Assembly: GCF_902463975.1 (NCBI RefSeq)
Contig: NZ_CABQHJ010000011.1
Location: 3,378-67,377 of the forward strand
Length of the DNA stretch: 64,000 nucleotides
Direction: 5' to 3'
From: Phascolarctobacterium_A sp902463975
GTDB lineage: Bacteria; Bacillota; Negativicutes; Acidaminococcales; Acidaminococcaceae
A program made the translations under genes and the position numbers. Position 1 is the stretch's first letter. Every line of letters begins with the position of its first letter. A model generated the notes under the pieces. It was given only the letters and a program-made list of their open reading frames with translations, ran no database searches and was not told where the DNA came from. This document shows positions 51,136-59,177 of the stretch, piece by piece.

Positions 51136-51430
51136 ATGGAAAAAAACTGCAACTTTAAATTTACGCGTTAATCCTGATGTTAAGGAAAAGGCTGAAGAAG
51201 TATTAAGCAAACTTGGCGTACCAATGTCTACTGCTATAACGATGTACTTGAATCAGATTGTTCTTACGGGCGGAATACCGTTTTCTGTTACGCTGCCTAA
51301 AGCACCTGTGGCAGTTAATGCTGATATGATGACTAATGCGCAGCTACATGACAAGTTGGCAAAGGGTTATGCTGATATAGAAGCTGGCAGAGTTTATAAA
51401 GCTGCGGAAACGTTTGCTGGCAAGAATTAG
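51136..51430 (+). pseudogene. RelB/DinJ family antitoxin, frameshifted at an A7 tract
   Basis: A good start (GGGAGGCG, then ATG 51136) enters a run of seven A (51140-51146) and stops after eleven codons. Removing one A gives a continuous 97-residue frame: TATLNLRVNPDVKEKAEEVL, then GVPMSTAITMYLNQIVLTGG and a C-terminal tail ending AGRVYKAAETFAGKN. This is a complete RelB/DinJ antitoxin (ribbon-helix-helix N-terminus, toxin-binding tail). No RelE/YafQ toxin lies next to it. Possible explanations are a dead gene, slippage at the homopolymer, or a sequence error. Confidence 0.85.
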
Positions 51431-51480
51431 ATAATATGTTATAATATAGTGTCAAGAAAAATTATGGAGGCGTAAGCACA

Positions 51481-51867
51481 ATGAATTATACAGAGAGCCT
51501 GGCGTATTTAGACAGCCTGGGCAAGTTTGGTATTAAATGAGGTATGGAGCGCATTGAAGGTCTTTTGCGCTAGCTGGGCAATCCTGAGCAAAAAATCAAA
51601 ACCGTACATGTTACGGGTGCGCATGGTCTGCTGGAGTTTCTTGTTGTCTGGTGGGGGATTTTTCTGCCTGCCGGCTGGAGGCTTGCTTATTACGGACGCA
51701 GCCTTTGGCTGAAGGCGATGGGACGCGGCTATGTGCTGGCGACGGTGGGCATTATCGTCGGCGGTCTGACTGACCACGTATATTTTAATACGCAGATGGG
51801 CTTGTGCTTCTGGACGCTGGGCGGACTGACGATGCTATGCAAAAAGCTGAATGAAGAAGATGATTAA
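51481..51867 (+). pseudogene. Chimeric remnant: folC 5' end fused to O-antigen-ligase-like 3' end
   Basis: The frame from ATG 51481 (behind GGAGG) reads as the FolC N-terminus: MNYTESLAYLDSLGKFGIK, a TGA at 51538, GMERIEGLLR, a TAG at 51571, then LGNPEQKIKTVHVTGAHG, stopping just before the GTNGKGS P-loop. From about 51628, still in the same frame, it reads LLEFLVVWWGIFLPAGWRLA and GGLTDHVYFNTQMGLCFWTLGG, the membrane C-terminus of the O-antigen ligase family, ending at TAA 51867. Two genes have been joined by deletion or recombination and the product is not translatable through the stops. Confidence 0.8.
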
Positions 51868-51885
51868 AGAATTTAGAGGAGAAAG

Positions 51886-52524
51886 ATGAGTTTTTTAAGA
51901 GCGCATGGAGAAAAACAGAAACAGGAAAGAGTGCAGCAGATAATAGATGCCACGATAAAACTGTATGATGAGATTGGCTATGATAAGATTACTTTTAGTA
52001 AAATTGCCTTAAATCTCAATTTCAGCAGAATAAATTTATATAATTACTTTTCTTGTAAAGAGGATATTTTTTTACTGATTCTCATGCAGGAAATCAGGCA
52101 GATGGTGGCAGATGCAGAGGTAAGCTTTACAGCTCCTATTGATGATCTGGATGCTTTTTGTCAAAAATGGGCGGCTATGCTGCTAAGGCATGAGCGCCTG
52201 CTGTCTATTTTTTCTATTACGAATACGATAATTTTAGCAGGAGCGAGCGATGAACAGCATAAGGAATTTAGGCAGCAAATGCATGTTGATTATTGTCGCT
52301 TGGCGGCTGTAGCAAGGGTTGCTTTACCACAGCTTGATGCAGAGCAAGCCGTTCGCTTTATAAATTTAGAGAACAGCTTTGCTTTGGTACTCTATCCTGC
52401 AAGTTGTGAATATAAAAAAGCTAATAACATAACTATTTTCTATGAAATTGGCTATGGTACAAGAGAATTTATACCGCAGTTTGTTGCCTATCTCAAGGTT
52501 GTTTTGGCAGGTCTTTTGACTTGA
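51886..52524 (+). CDS. TetR family transcriptional regulator
   Basis: 212 residues. An N-terminal TetR DNA-binding domain: QQIIDATIKLYDEIGYDKITFSKIALNLNFSRINLYNYFSCKED (helix-turn-helix in SKIALNLNFSRINLYNYF). The C-terminal ligand domain is not specific. It lies only 18 bases behind the folC chimera, so it may now be transcribed from the old folC promoter. It is upstream of a binding-protein gene with its own promoter, which it may regulate. AGAGGAG precedes the ATG. Confidence 0.88.
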   Translation: MSFLRAHGEKQKQERVQQIIDATIKLYDEIGYDKITFSKIALNLNFSRINLYNYFSCKEDIFLLILMQEIRQMVADAEVSFTAPIDDLDAFCQKWAAMLLRHERLLSIFSITNTIILAGASDEQHKEFRQQMHVDYCRLAAVARVALPQLDAEQAVRFINLENSFALVLYPASCEYKKANNITIFYEIGYGTREFIPQFVAYLKVVLAGLLT

Positions 52525-52585
52525 AAGATTTTATAGCAGCGTTCTTCAGCTGCTATATTTTTTTGGCAAAAATCTAAATTACATC

Positions 52586-52614
52586 TTGAAATTTAGAATC
52601 GCAAGTGCTATAAT
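52586..52614 (+). promoter_or_regulatory. Promoter of the SBP_bac_5 gene
   Basis: TTGAAA (52586-52591), 17-base spacer, TATAAT (52609-52614). Confidence 0.75.
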
Positions 52615-52695
52615 GATAATGCAATAAAAGTTCTAATAGCATAGATTATTATTTTTATATCTATCTTAGAATGAATGTTTGAAAGGAGTATGTGT

Positions 52696-54276
52696 ATGAA
52701 GTTAACTTGGAAAAATTTTTCAGCAACGGCTCTTGCTGCTGTTATGGCGTTGTCTTTAGCTGGTTGCGGAGGCAGTAAGTCTGATGATGCTAAGGCGTCT
52801 GGTAATAAGGTTTTAAAATTTGGTGTGGTAAACTTTGCCGATAATCTTGAGCCTACGAACCATGCTGTTGGCTGGGCGCTGACGCGTTATGGCTTAGGCG
52901 AGACTTTGATTAAATTTGATGAAAAAATGAATGTGAAGCCTTGGATTGCCGAAAGCTGGTCGGTTGCCGACGACAAGCTTACCTGGACCTTCAAAATTAA
53001 TGATAAAGCAAAATTTTCGAATGGTAACAAGGTTACTGCTGAAGCCTGCATGTCTTCCATTCAAAGAACTATTGATAAATCTTTAGAAGCAAAAACCTGG
53101 GCGCAGATTGCTTCTATGAAGGCAGAAGGCCAGAATCTGATTATTAAAACCACGAAGCCGACTCCTGGTCTGCCTGGAGTTTTAGGTGATCCTTATTTTG
53201 TTATCGTTGATACGAGCGTTAAGGATAGAGACATTTTGCGCATGGGACCTATCTGCACAGGTCCATATATAGTGGAATCTTTCAACCAGAATAAGGCTGT
53301 CATGAAGGCTAATCCTAATTACTGGGATGGCAAGGTACCCTATGATACTGTGGAGATTCCTTCTGTTAATGATCCCAATACCAGGGCTATGGCGCTGCAA
53401 AAGGGAGAGATAGATGTTGCTGTTAATGTAGCTTATGGTGATATGCCGCTCTTTAGAGATAAAAAAGGTTATCATGTAAGTGAAATGGCGTCTATTCGTG
53501 ATTGCTTGGCTAGAATGAATGTTAATGAGGGCAGGCCTTTAGCAGATCTGCGTGTAAGACAAGCTCTGTTATCTGCACTGGACCGCCCTACTTACTGCAA
53601 GACTTTGCTGCATAATACCTTTGTTCCTGGTGGGCCTGCTATGCCGCCGACTTTGGATTTTGGTTATAATGAACTAAAAGATCCGAACACTTATAATGTT
53701 GAGCGTGCAAAACAGTTGCTTGCTGAGGCTGGTTGGAAAGATAGTGATGGAGATGGTTTTGTAGATAAGGATGGCAAAAACTTAGAGCTTGAGTATGTTA
53801 TCTATACCAGCCGTGCCGAATTGCCTATTTTTGCAGAGGCAACTCAGGCTGATGCGAAGAAGGTTGGTATTAAAATCAATATTAATGCTGTAGACTATAA
53901 TGTGCTTGATGGCATTGGTACAAGTGGCAAATATGATTTGCTTATTTCTAATATTTTGGCTGAGCAGGCTGGCTCACCCATAAACTTTATGAATATGTAT
54001 TGGCGTACTAATGTGAATGGTTCCAATCCACAAAATGGCTCTGGCTATAGTAATGCTAAATATGATGCCTTGGGTGATCAATATATTAGTGAATTTGATG
54101 AAAGCAAGCGCCGCCAGTATATCATTGATATGCAAAAGATTTTGCTCGATGATGCGGCAACGATTATCTATGGACATCCGCAGACTAATATTGTAAGCTC
54201 TAGCAAGGTTGCTAATGCCAACATTCAGGCTTGCGATTTCTATTGGCTCACGAAAGACTGGCAGCCTGCAAATTAA
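52696..54276 (+). CDS. Peptide/nickel-type ABC substrate-binding lipoprotein (SBP_bac_5)
   Basis: 526 residues. Signal peptide with lipobox LAGC (Cys24). Family features: LTWTFKINDKAKFSNGNKVTAE, PICTGPYIVESFNQNKAVMKAN, YWDGKVPYDTVEI, VRQALLSALDRPTYCKTLL and a DSDGDGFVDKDGK segment, like oligopeptide and nickel receptors. No permease or ATPase genes follow, so it is an orphan or its transporter was lost. Start ATG 52696, 7 bases after AAAGGAG; the ATG at 52690 is too close. AT-rich relative to the core genes. Confidence 0.9.
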   Translation: MKLTWKNFSATALAAVMALSLAGCGGSKSDDAKASGNKVLKFGVVNFADNLEPTNHAVGWALTRYGLGETLIKFDEKMNVKPWIAESWSVADDKLTWTFKINDKAKFSNGNKVTAEACMSSIQRTIDKSLEAKTWAQIASMKAEGQNLIIKTTKPTPGLPGVLGDPYFVIVDTSVKDRDILRMGPICTGPYIVESFNQNKAVMKANPNYWDGKVPYDTVEIPSVNDPNTRAMALQKGEIDVAVNVAYGDMPLFRDKKGYHVSEMASIRDCLARMNVNEGRPLADLRVRQALLSALDRPTYCKTLLHNTFVPGGPAMPPTLDFGYNELKDPNTYNVERAKQLLAEAGWKDSDGDGFVDKDGKNLELEYVIYTSRAELPIFAEATQADAKKVGIKININAVDYNVLDGIGTSGKYDLLISNILAEQAGSPINFMNMYWRTNVNGSNPQNGSGYSNAKYDALGDQYISEFDESKRRQYIIDMQKILLDDAATIIYGHPQTNIVSSSKVANANIQACDFYWLTKDWQPAN

Positions 54277-54329
54277 TATGAAGTGCAGATTTTTAGGAAG
54301 CAACAGGCTATGTTCTCCATGTCGATTTT

Positions 54330-54584
54330 ATGATAGTGAAAAGAACTGCACCAATTAAGCGCATTACTAAGGGTGAATATCTTGATGCAGATGCTTCCTG
54401 GCGATGGTATGCCTTTGTGTCGCGTGAGGACAAAGTGCATAAGGGGCAGAAGCTGGGTGAAATTCGTGATTTGTTTGGCAGAGTGCTGCATGAGTATTAC
54501 GCAAAATATGATAGTGTGGTGCTCATGGTAGTAGCGACATTAGATATAAAAAAAGAAAATCCAATTCTAGCCTATGGCGATTAA
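54330..54584 (+). pseudogene. Succinylglutamate desuccinylase/aspartoacylase family C-terminal remnant
   Basis: 84 codons that match only the beta-barrel tail of AstE/AspA-like zinc deacylases: ASWRWYAFVSREDKVHKGQKLGEIRDLFG and VVLMVVATLDIKKENPILAYG (quoted in parts: KGQKLGEIRDLFG, NPILAYGD). The catalytic zinc domain, some 250 residues, is missing upstream, where the binding-protein gene ends only 53 bases before. No convincing ribosome site. Family members are often found next to peptide-type binding proteins, so this was probably its operon partner. Confidence 0.7.
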
Positions 54585-54684
54585 TTTTTCTACGGAAAGC
54601 ACGCTGCTGCTTTCCGTATTTTTGTAATATCATTTACAAAAATCTTGGTACTTTCTTTTCCCACGAGAAATGTAACAATTTTTG

Positions 54685-54713
54685 TTGACAACTGAGCATG
54701 TATGTTGTATCAT
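54685..54713 (+). promoter_or_regulatory. Promoter of the ACT-hom-thrB T-box transcript
   Basis: TTGACA (54685-54690), 17-base spacer, TATCAT (54708-54713). Confidence 0.8.
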
Positions 54714-54719
54714 TTTGCA

Positions 54720-55015
54720 CATAACTTAATAACGGGCGATGAAGAGAAGAGTAAATGTACGAGCTTGGCAAAGAGAGCCTTCGTGATGGTGCAAGAGGGA
54801 GCAGGTGGTGACATTGAAGATGGTCTTGGAGCTGATTGGCTGAGATGCATGCATTTAGGCCGCCCGGGAGCACCCGTTACAGTGCTGGAGTATTAAAGGG
54901 TAAACAATCCCTGCGTACTTGATGAGGTCCGTGTGGTGACATATGGATGAATTAGGGTGGTATCACGAAGCAACGCTTTCGTCCCTGTATTTTTACAGGA
55001 ACGGAAGCTTTTTTG
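54720..55015 (+). promoter_or_regulatory. T-box riboswitch upstream of ACT-hom-thrB
   Basis: Stem I marks: GATGAAGAGAAGAGTA on the 5' side, AGAGAG, and a distal loop GATGGTGCAAG closed by CCTT/AGGG. The T-box core is AGGGTGGTATCACG (54954 on), with the UGGU bulge. A terminator follows. Specifier: the ATG at 54820-54822 lies 20 bases after the distal stem, exactly the distance of TGG in the trp T-box at 5043-5350, which favours methionine; GAT (Asp) overlaps it and threonine is not excluded. The target genes make homoserine and phosphohomoserine. Confidence 0.88.
54975..55015 (+). terminator. T-box attenuator terminator (hom)
   Basis: GCTTTCGTCCCTGT (54975-54988) pairs with ACAGGAACGGAAGC (54995-55008, one mismatch), followed by TTTTTT. 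Confidence 0.88.
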
Positions 55016-55139
55016 TATATTTGCATGCGTGTATTGTGCACTGAATTTGTTCAAAATTTACAAAAATAACAAGTGTACTTTTCAAGAGAACAGTGGTATA
55101 ATATTAAAAGAACTTTGTATGAAGAAAGGGGACACTAGT

Positions 55140-55583
55140 ATGTCTGAAAAATCCACATTCTATTTGGTTCGCGAAGAAATTCTTCCTGAAGCAATTAAAA
55201 AAACTATAAAGGTTAAAGAAATCCTCAAACGCGGCGAAATCAAAACTATCAACGAAGCAGTTGAAAAAATGGGCCTGAGCCGCAGTGCTTATTACAAATA
55301 TAAGGATTTCGTTTTCCCGTTCTATGAAGCAAGCAAGGAAAAAATTATTACCTTGTCCTTACTGCTGGAGCACAAATCCGGCGTGCTGTCCAAGGTTCTG
55401 AATACTGTTGCCGATGATTCCGGCAGCATCATGACCATCAACCAGGGTATTCCTCTGCAGGGCGTTGCCAACACCACTATTTCTATCGAAACCAAGCATC
55501 TGACGGTAGATTTGGAGGCTCTGCTGGACAAGCTGCGCATGATTGACGGCGTAAAACGTCTGGAAGTATTGGGACAAGTATAA
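55140..55583 (+). CDS. ACT domain protein (PheB/UPF0735 type) with N-terminal helix-turn-helix
   Basis: 147 residues. The N-terminal part (EILKRGEIKTINEAVEKMGLSRSAYYKY) is a small helix-turn-helix; the C-terminal ACT domain (LSLLLEHKSGVLSKVLNTVAD, SGSIMTINQGIP) binds an amino acid. It probably senses threonine, homoserine or a related amino acid to tune the pathway, as suggested by its place before hom and thrB under T-box control. ATG 55140 is chosen behind AAAGGGG; the open frame back to 54957 reads through the terminator. A TATAAT at 55097-55102 may give a second promoter. Confidence 0.9.
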   Translation: MSEKSTFYLVREEILPEAIKKTIKVKEILKRGEIKTINEAVEKMGLSRSAYYKYKDFVFPFYEASKEKIITLSLLLEHKSGVLSKVLNTVADDSGSIMTINQGIPLQGVANTTISIETKHLTVDLEALLDKLRMIDGVKRLEVLGQV

Positions 55584-55617
55584 CCGATTACTTATTTAGG
55601 TATTGGAGGGGTACTAA

Positions 55618-56922
55618 ATGAAGGATTTTGTAAATGTTGGTCTGTTGGGCGCCGGCACTGTCGGTGGCGGCGTGCTGAAGGTTTTAGAGAAAAATGCAGA
55701 AAAAATAGCCAAAGAGGTAGGCAAGCCGGTAAGAATCACCAAGGTGCTTGACCGCCATGTAGACCGCTTGAAACAGGAATACGGTGATAAATATGTTTTC
55801 ACCGATAATGCCGACGAGGTGCTTGAGGATAAGGATATTGATATTATCGTTGAGCTGCTGGGCCGCGAGCATCCTGCCAAGGAATTTATCGCCAGAGCCT
55901 TTGCCAACGGCAAGCATGTTGTTACTGCCAACAAGGACGTTCTGGCCAAATTCGGCTCCGAGCTGTTCCCGCTGGCACATGAGCACAACTGCGACTTTAT
56001 GTTTGAAGCCAGCGTCTGCGGCGGTATTCCTATCATCGGACCGATGAAAACAAGCATGGCAGCCAATCAGATTACCTCTATCATGGGTATCGTGAACGGC
56101 ACCACCAACTATATGCTGTCCAAGATGGCTAACGAACACCTTGATTACGATGAGGTGCTGAAGGAAGCGCAGGCCAAGGGCTATGCAGAGTCCGATCCTA
56201 CTGCCGATGTAGGCGGTCTGGATGCTGCGCGTAAAATCGTTATTCTGGCATCTATTGCCTTCAATACCCGTTTTAATCTGGACGATGTACAGGTTGAAGG
56301 CATTGAAAGCATTGAGGCCTGCGATATCAAATATGCAACCAACCTCGGTTACGCAGTAAAGCTTCTGGCAATCGCCAAGAACGATCCCGAAAACGGTGTA
56401 AGCCTGCGTGTTAACCCGACGATGATTCCGCTTTCCCATCCGCTGGCAGGCGTAAACGGTGTTTATAACGCTGTATTCGTCAACGGTGACGCTATCGGTG
56501 AGGCTATGTTCCTGGGCCTCGGTGCAGGCCGTCTGCCGACTGCAAGCTCCGTCTGCGGCGATATTATTGATGTTGCCCGCAATATGCAGCATCAGTCTAC
56601 CGGACGCATCAGCTGCACCTGCTTTGAGGAAAAACGCCTCTGTCCGCCGGATAAGATGTCCGCACCGGCTTATATCCGTCTGCAGGTAGCAGATAAGCCG
56701 GGCGCACTGGCAGCCATCGCTGCAGCCTTCGGCGCACAGAATGTGAGCCTGCGCAATGTTGTACAGACTAATGATGTTCTGAGCAACAAGGCGGAGATTG
56801 TTGTAATTACCCACAGTGTTTCGGAGGCTAATCTGCAGATGGCGCTGCAAATTTTACGCGTGCTGCCGGTAGTAGAAGCAATCAGCTGTGTGATTCGTGT
56901 AGAAGACAGCCATTTGGCATAA
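55618..56922 (+). CDS. hom: Homoserine dehydrogenase
   Basis: 434 residues. Reduces aspartate semialdehyde to homoserine. NAD(P)-binding GAGTVGGGVLK (9-19), catalytic region NGTTNYMLSKM and the long Hom fold, then a C-terminal ACT domain (RLQVADKPGALAAIAAAFG) for threonine feedback. It is the monofunctional type, not fused to aspartokinase. GGAGGGG precedes the ATG; thrB follows 12 bases later. thrC is not in the window. Confidence 0.95.
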   Translation: MKDFVNVGLLGAGTVGGGVLKVLEKNAEKIAKEVGKPVRITKVLDRHVDRLKQEYGDKYVFTDNADEVLEDKDIDIIVELLGREHPAKEFIARAFANGKHVVTANKDVLAKFGSELFPLAHEHNCDFMFEASVCGGIPIIGPMKTSMAANQITSIMGIVNGTTNYMLSKMANEHLDYDEVLKEAQAKGYAESDPTADVGGLDAARKIVILASIAFNTRFNLDDVQVEGIESIEACDIKYATNLGYAVKLLAIAKNDPENGVSLRVNPTMIPLSHPLAGVNGVYNAVFVNGDAIGEAMFLGLGAGRLPTASSVCGDIIDVARNMQHQSTGRISCTCFEEKRLCPPDKMSAPAYIRLQVADKPGALAAIAAAFGAQNVSLRNVVQTNDVLSNKAEIVVITHSVSEANLQMALQILRVLPVVEAISCVIRVEDSHLA

Positions 56923-56934
56923 AGAGGCGGCAGC

Positions 56935-57846
56935 ATGAAAAAAGTATTTATTCAGGTTCCCGCAACCTCAGCCAACTGCGGTCCCGGCTTTGACACCCTC
57001 GGCCTGGCCTGCAATCTGTATAACGAAGTAAGCTATGAAATAACCGATAAGAAGGGCTTCCAGCTGGAGGTAGAGGGCGAGGGCGCAGATTATCTGAAGC
57101 CGTTTGGCCGTAATTTGGCTTTCGCCAGCTTTCTGCGTGTGTGGAACGCCGTAACCGACGGCCAACGCATCGGTCTGAAGGTGAAGATGCTCAACCGCAT
57201 TCCTATGTCCCGCGGTCTGGGCAGCAGCTCCAGTGCTATCGTTGCCGGTCTGTATGCAGCTAACGCTTTGTGTGATGACCATTATACCAAGGATGAGCTT
57301 CTCGGTATCGCTACGGAAATCGAGGGCCATCCCGATAATGTAGCGCCTGCACTGTACGGCGGCTTCACCATCAGCTATATGGAGCAGGAGAAGGCGCATT
57401 CCCTGCGTCTGCTGCCTGCCAAGCCGTTGAAGTTCATCGCCGTTGTTCCCGACAGCAAGCTTCCTACGTCGCTTGCGCGTCAGGCTATTCCCAAGACTGT
57501 ACCGCACAAGGACGCAGTTTATAATACCTCCAGAGCTTCGCTTTTGGTCGGTGCGCTGCTGAGCGGCAATTATGAGTATCTGGGCATGGCGCTGGAGGAC
57601 AAGCTGCATCAGCCGTACCGTGCGCATTTGATTCCGGGCTTGCCCGACGTTTTTGCGGCTGCCAAGGAAGCAGGCGCTTATAACGCTATTATCAGCGGTG
57701 CAGGCTCTACGGTGATGGCCTATGCTTCGCCGGAGGCAGACTGTGAGCGCATTGCCAAGGCTATGCTAGACGTTTTTGCTGCCAATAATGAGCATGCCTG
57801 CTATCATATTTTGGACCTGGATACAGACGGTGTAAAAAAAGTTTAA
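56935..57846 (+). CDS. thrB: Homoserine kinase
   Basis: 303 residues, GHMP kinase family. Phosphorylates homoserine for threonine (or, in some species, methionine) synthesis. N-terminal VPATSANCGPGFDTLGLA, the ATP loop SRGLGSSSSAIVAGL, and a C-terminal GAGSTVMA motif. GAGGCGG precedes the ATG. It is the last gene of the T-box-controlled unit; transcription then meets the strong tRNA promoter. Confidence 0.95.
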   Translation: MKKVFIQVPATSANCGPGFDTLGLACNLYNEVSYEITDKKGFQLEVEGEGADYLKPFGRNLAFASFLRVWNAVTDGQRIGLKVKMLNRIPMSRGLGSSSSAIVAGLYAANALCDDHYTKDELLGIATEIEGHPDNVAPALYGGFTISYMEQEKAHSLRLLPAKPLKFIAVVPDSKLPTSLARQAIPKTVPHKDAVYNTSRASLLVGALLSGNYEYLGMALEDKLHQPYRAHLIPGLPDVFAAAKEAGAYNAIISGAGSTVMAYASPEADCERIAKAMLDVFAANNEHACYHILDLDTDGVKKV

Positions 57847-57865
57847 AATAATTTATAAAATAGTG

Positions 57866-57894
57866 TTGACAAAATCCAAATAAACCTGTATAAT
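57866..57894 (+). promoter_or_regulatory. Consensus promoter of tRNA-Pro
   Basis: TTGACA (57866-57871), exactly 17 bases, TATAAT (57889-57894); a perfect sigma-A consensus, 14 bases before the tRNA. Confidence 0.93.
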
Positions 57895-57907
57895 ACTCCT
57901 TGTGATT

Positions 57908-57984
57908 CGGGGCGTGGCTCAGCTTGGTAGAGCGCTTCCTTGGGGTGGAAGAGGTCGTGGGTTCGAATCCCGCCGCTCCGACCA
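57908..57984 (+). tRNA. tRNA-Pro (anticodon GGG)
   Basis: 77 bases with encoded CCA. Acceptor CGGGGCG (57908-57914) pairs with CGCTCCG (57974-57980, one G-U), discriminator A. The anticodon stem CTTCC/GGAAG holds the loop TTGGGGT, giving anticodon GGG (reads CCC/CCU). The T arm GTGGGTTCGAATCCCGC is standard. Confidence 0.97.
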
Positions 57985-57998
57985 ATGTCGGACTTATA

Positions 57999-58028
57999 GC
58001 CTTTACGTTTTAACGTAAAGGCTTTTTT
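57999..58028 (+). terminator. Terminator of tRNA-Pro
   Basis: GCCTTTACG (57999-58007) pairs with CGTAAAGGC (58014-58022), A/T-rich loop, then TTTTTT. Confidence 0.9.
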
Positions 58029-58030
58029 CA

Positions 58031-58535
58031 TGTTTAAAAGGAAGTTGGGGCACGCGGGAAAATATTATAATGCTCTCGATAAGAGCTCGGGAAAAACTAA
58101 TCTTATAAACTTAGAACCGATTTTGGTTCTTTTTATTTGCGTAAATTTACATAAAAGTGTGATTCAGAACACAAAAAATCCCATAAAAATGTGAGTAGTA
58201 AGCATTTTATACAATTCGCTCTGCGATACGTCCCAAACAACCCTCATTTTAAGAAAAATTATTAGGGAAAAACAAGCTGATATGTTATAATATAGAACGT
58301 GTAAATATATTTTGCGCAGCTGCCGGGCAGCAGAGGTGAATACAATTGCTGCTGGCGGTATAATAAAGCAATTTGAACAGTAATTGACAGCAAAAGCTGC
58401 AAAACATCAGGCCGAAGCCATCGTTAAAGAGCATAAGCTTACTTACGGTTATGACGGCTATTGATTACTGTTATAGCAGAGCGCCTTGCATTCGAAGTAA
58501 GGGCTTTTTCATATTATATTGGGAGGTTTTGACCG
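58031..58535. other. Gene-poor AT-rich region with hairpins, possible short leader RNA
   Basis: No convincing gene. A small hairpin AGAACC/GGTTCT with a T-rich tail is at 58113-58137. TATAAT at 58286-58291 could start a transcript that contains a GC-rich hairpin (CAGCA/TGCTG with CCG/CGG near 58320-58365) and ends in a weak terminator-like stem (GCCTT...AAGGGC then TTTTT, near 58480-58509), just before the next gene. A 25-codon frame from TTG 58383 to TGA 58464 has no ribosome site. Confidence 0.4.
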
Positions 58536-59162
58536 ATGATTCGTACATTGGAATTCGTCTGCAGCGAGTGCGGCGAACATTTTGTGCCCGGAGAAAAATT
58601 GTATTATCGTGATAATTACATGAATAACAGCATTCGCGATACCAAATTTATCTGCCCGGACTGCATTGCCCGCTGGCAGAAGAAATGGCAGATTAAAACA
58701 GCCAGCTTTCATGAGGTTGACTATGTGCTGACAGTTGACCTTGAGCTGGAGGACGGCACAGTCTACAACAACATGGACTGCACGCCGATAGATGAAACCG
58801 AAACCGTTGTCCTGGGCGAGGACGTGCCGGTGGAGGCACAGCAGGAGCTGTACAAAATTTATGCAGCCTGGGATAAGGAGCGCAAGGCGCACATCCTGAA
58901 GGACTGCACCTTCAAGGATGAATTTATGCGCACCTCCTTCACCTGCGAAACCTACAGCGGTGAACGCTATGAGAACGTTGCCTTCCGCGTAACCATGCGC
59001 GGTGAGCTGCAGACGGAAATCCCTGTTCCCGACTACATCAAAATGCAAATTCTTGATGCCTACAAGCTGTACGAGGAGCAGAACGCCGATTATCCGGCAG
59101 TAGACGAGCTGGTTTCCGATGAGGATGAAATTGCCAGGATTACCAAAAATTTAAAGAAATAG
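58536..59162 (+). CDS. Hypothetical protein with an N-terminal zinc-ribbon-like motif
   Basis: 208 residues, acidic, soluble. Two CxxC pairs near the N-terminus (CSECG at 9-13 and CPDC at 40-43) should bind zinc. The rest alternates strands and charged helices (FHEVDYVLTVDLELEDGTVY, FTCETYSGERYENVAFRVTM) and ends in a Lys-rich helix. I do not recognise the family. It lies 15 bases before prfC with GGGAGG before its start, so it is probably cotranscribed with the release factor gene. Confidence 0.8.
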   Translation: MIRTLEFVCSECGEHFVPGEKLYYRDNYMNNSIRDTKFICPDCIARWQKKWQIKTASFHEVDYVLTVDLELEDGTVYNNMDCTPIDETETVVLGEDVPVEAQQELYKIYAAWDKERKAHILKDCTFKDEFMRTSFTCETYSGERYENVAFRVTMRGELQTEIPVPDYIKMQILDAYKLYEEQNADYPAVDELVSDEDEIARITKNLKK

Positions 59163-59177
59163 GAGAGCATATACATA

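Noticed and set aside
54702..54896. 64-codon open frame upstream of the ACT protein
   Set aside because: It lies inside stem I of the hom T-box.
57761..58031. Minus-strand frames reading GAAGFEPTTS and SGGIRTHDLF
   Set aside because: These are the well-known spurious peptides antisense to a tRNA; the tRNA-Pro at 57908-57984 explains them.
58383..58466. 25-codon frame ending KEHKLTYGYDGY
   Set aside because: TTG start without a ribosome site; could be a fragment of a lost gene but is too short to support.
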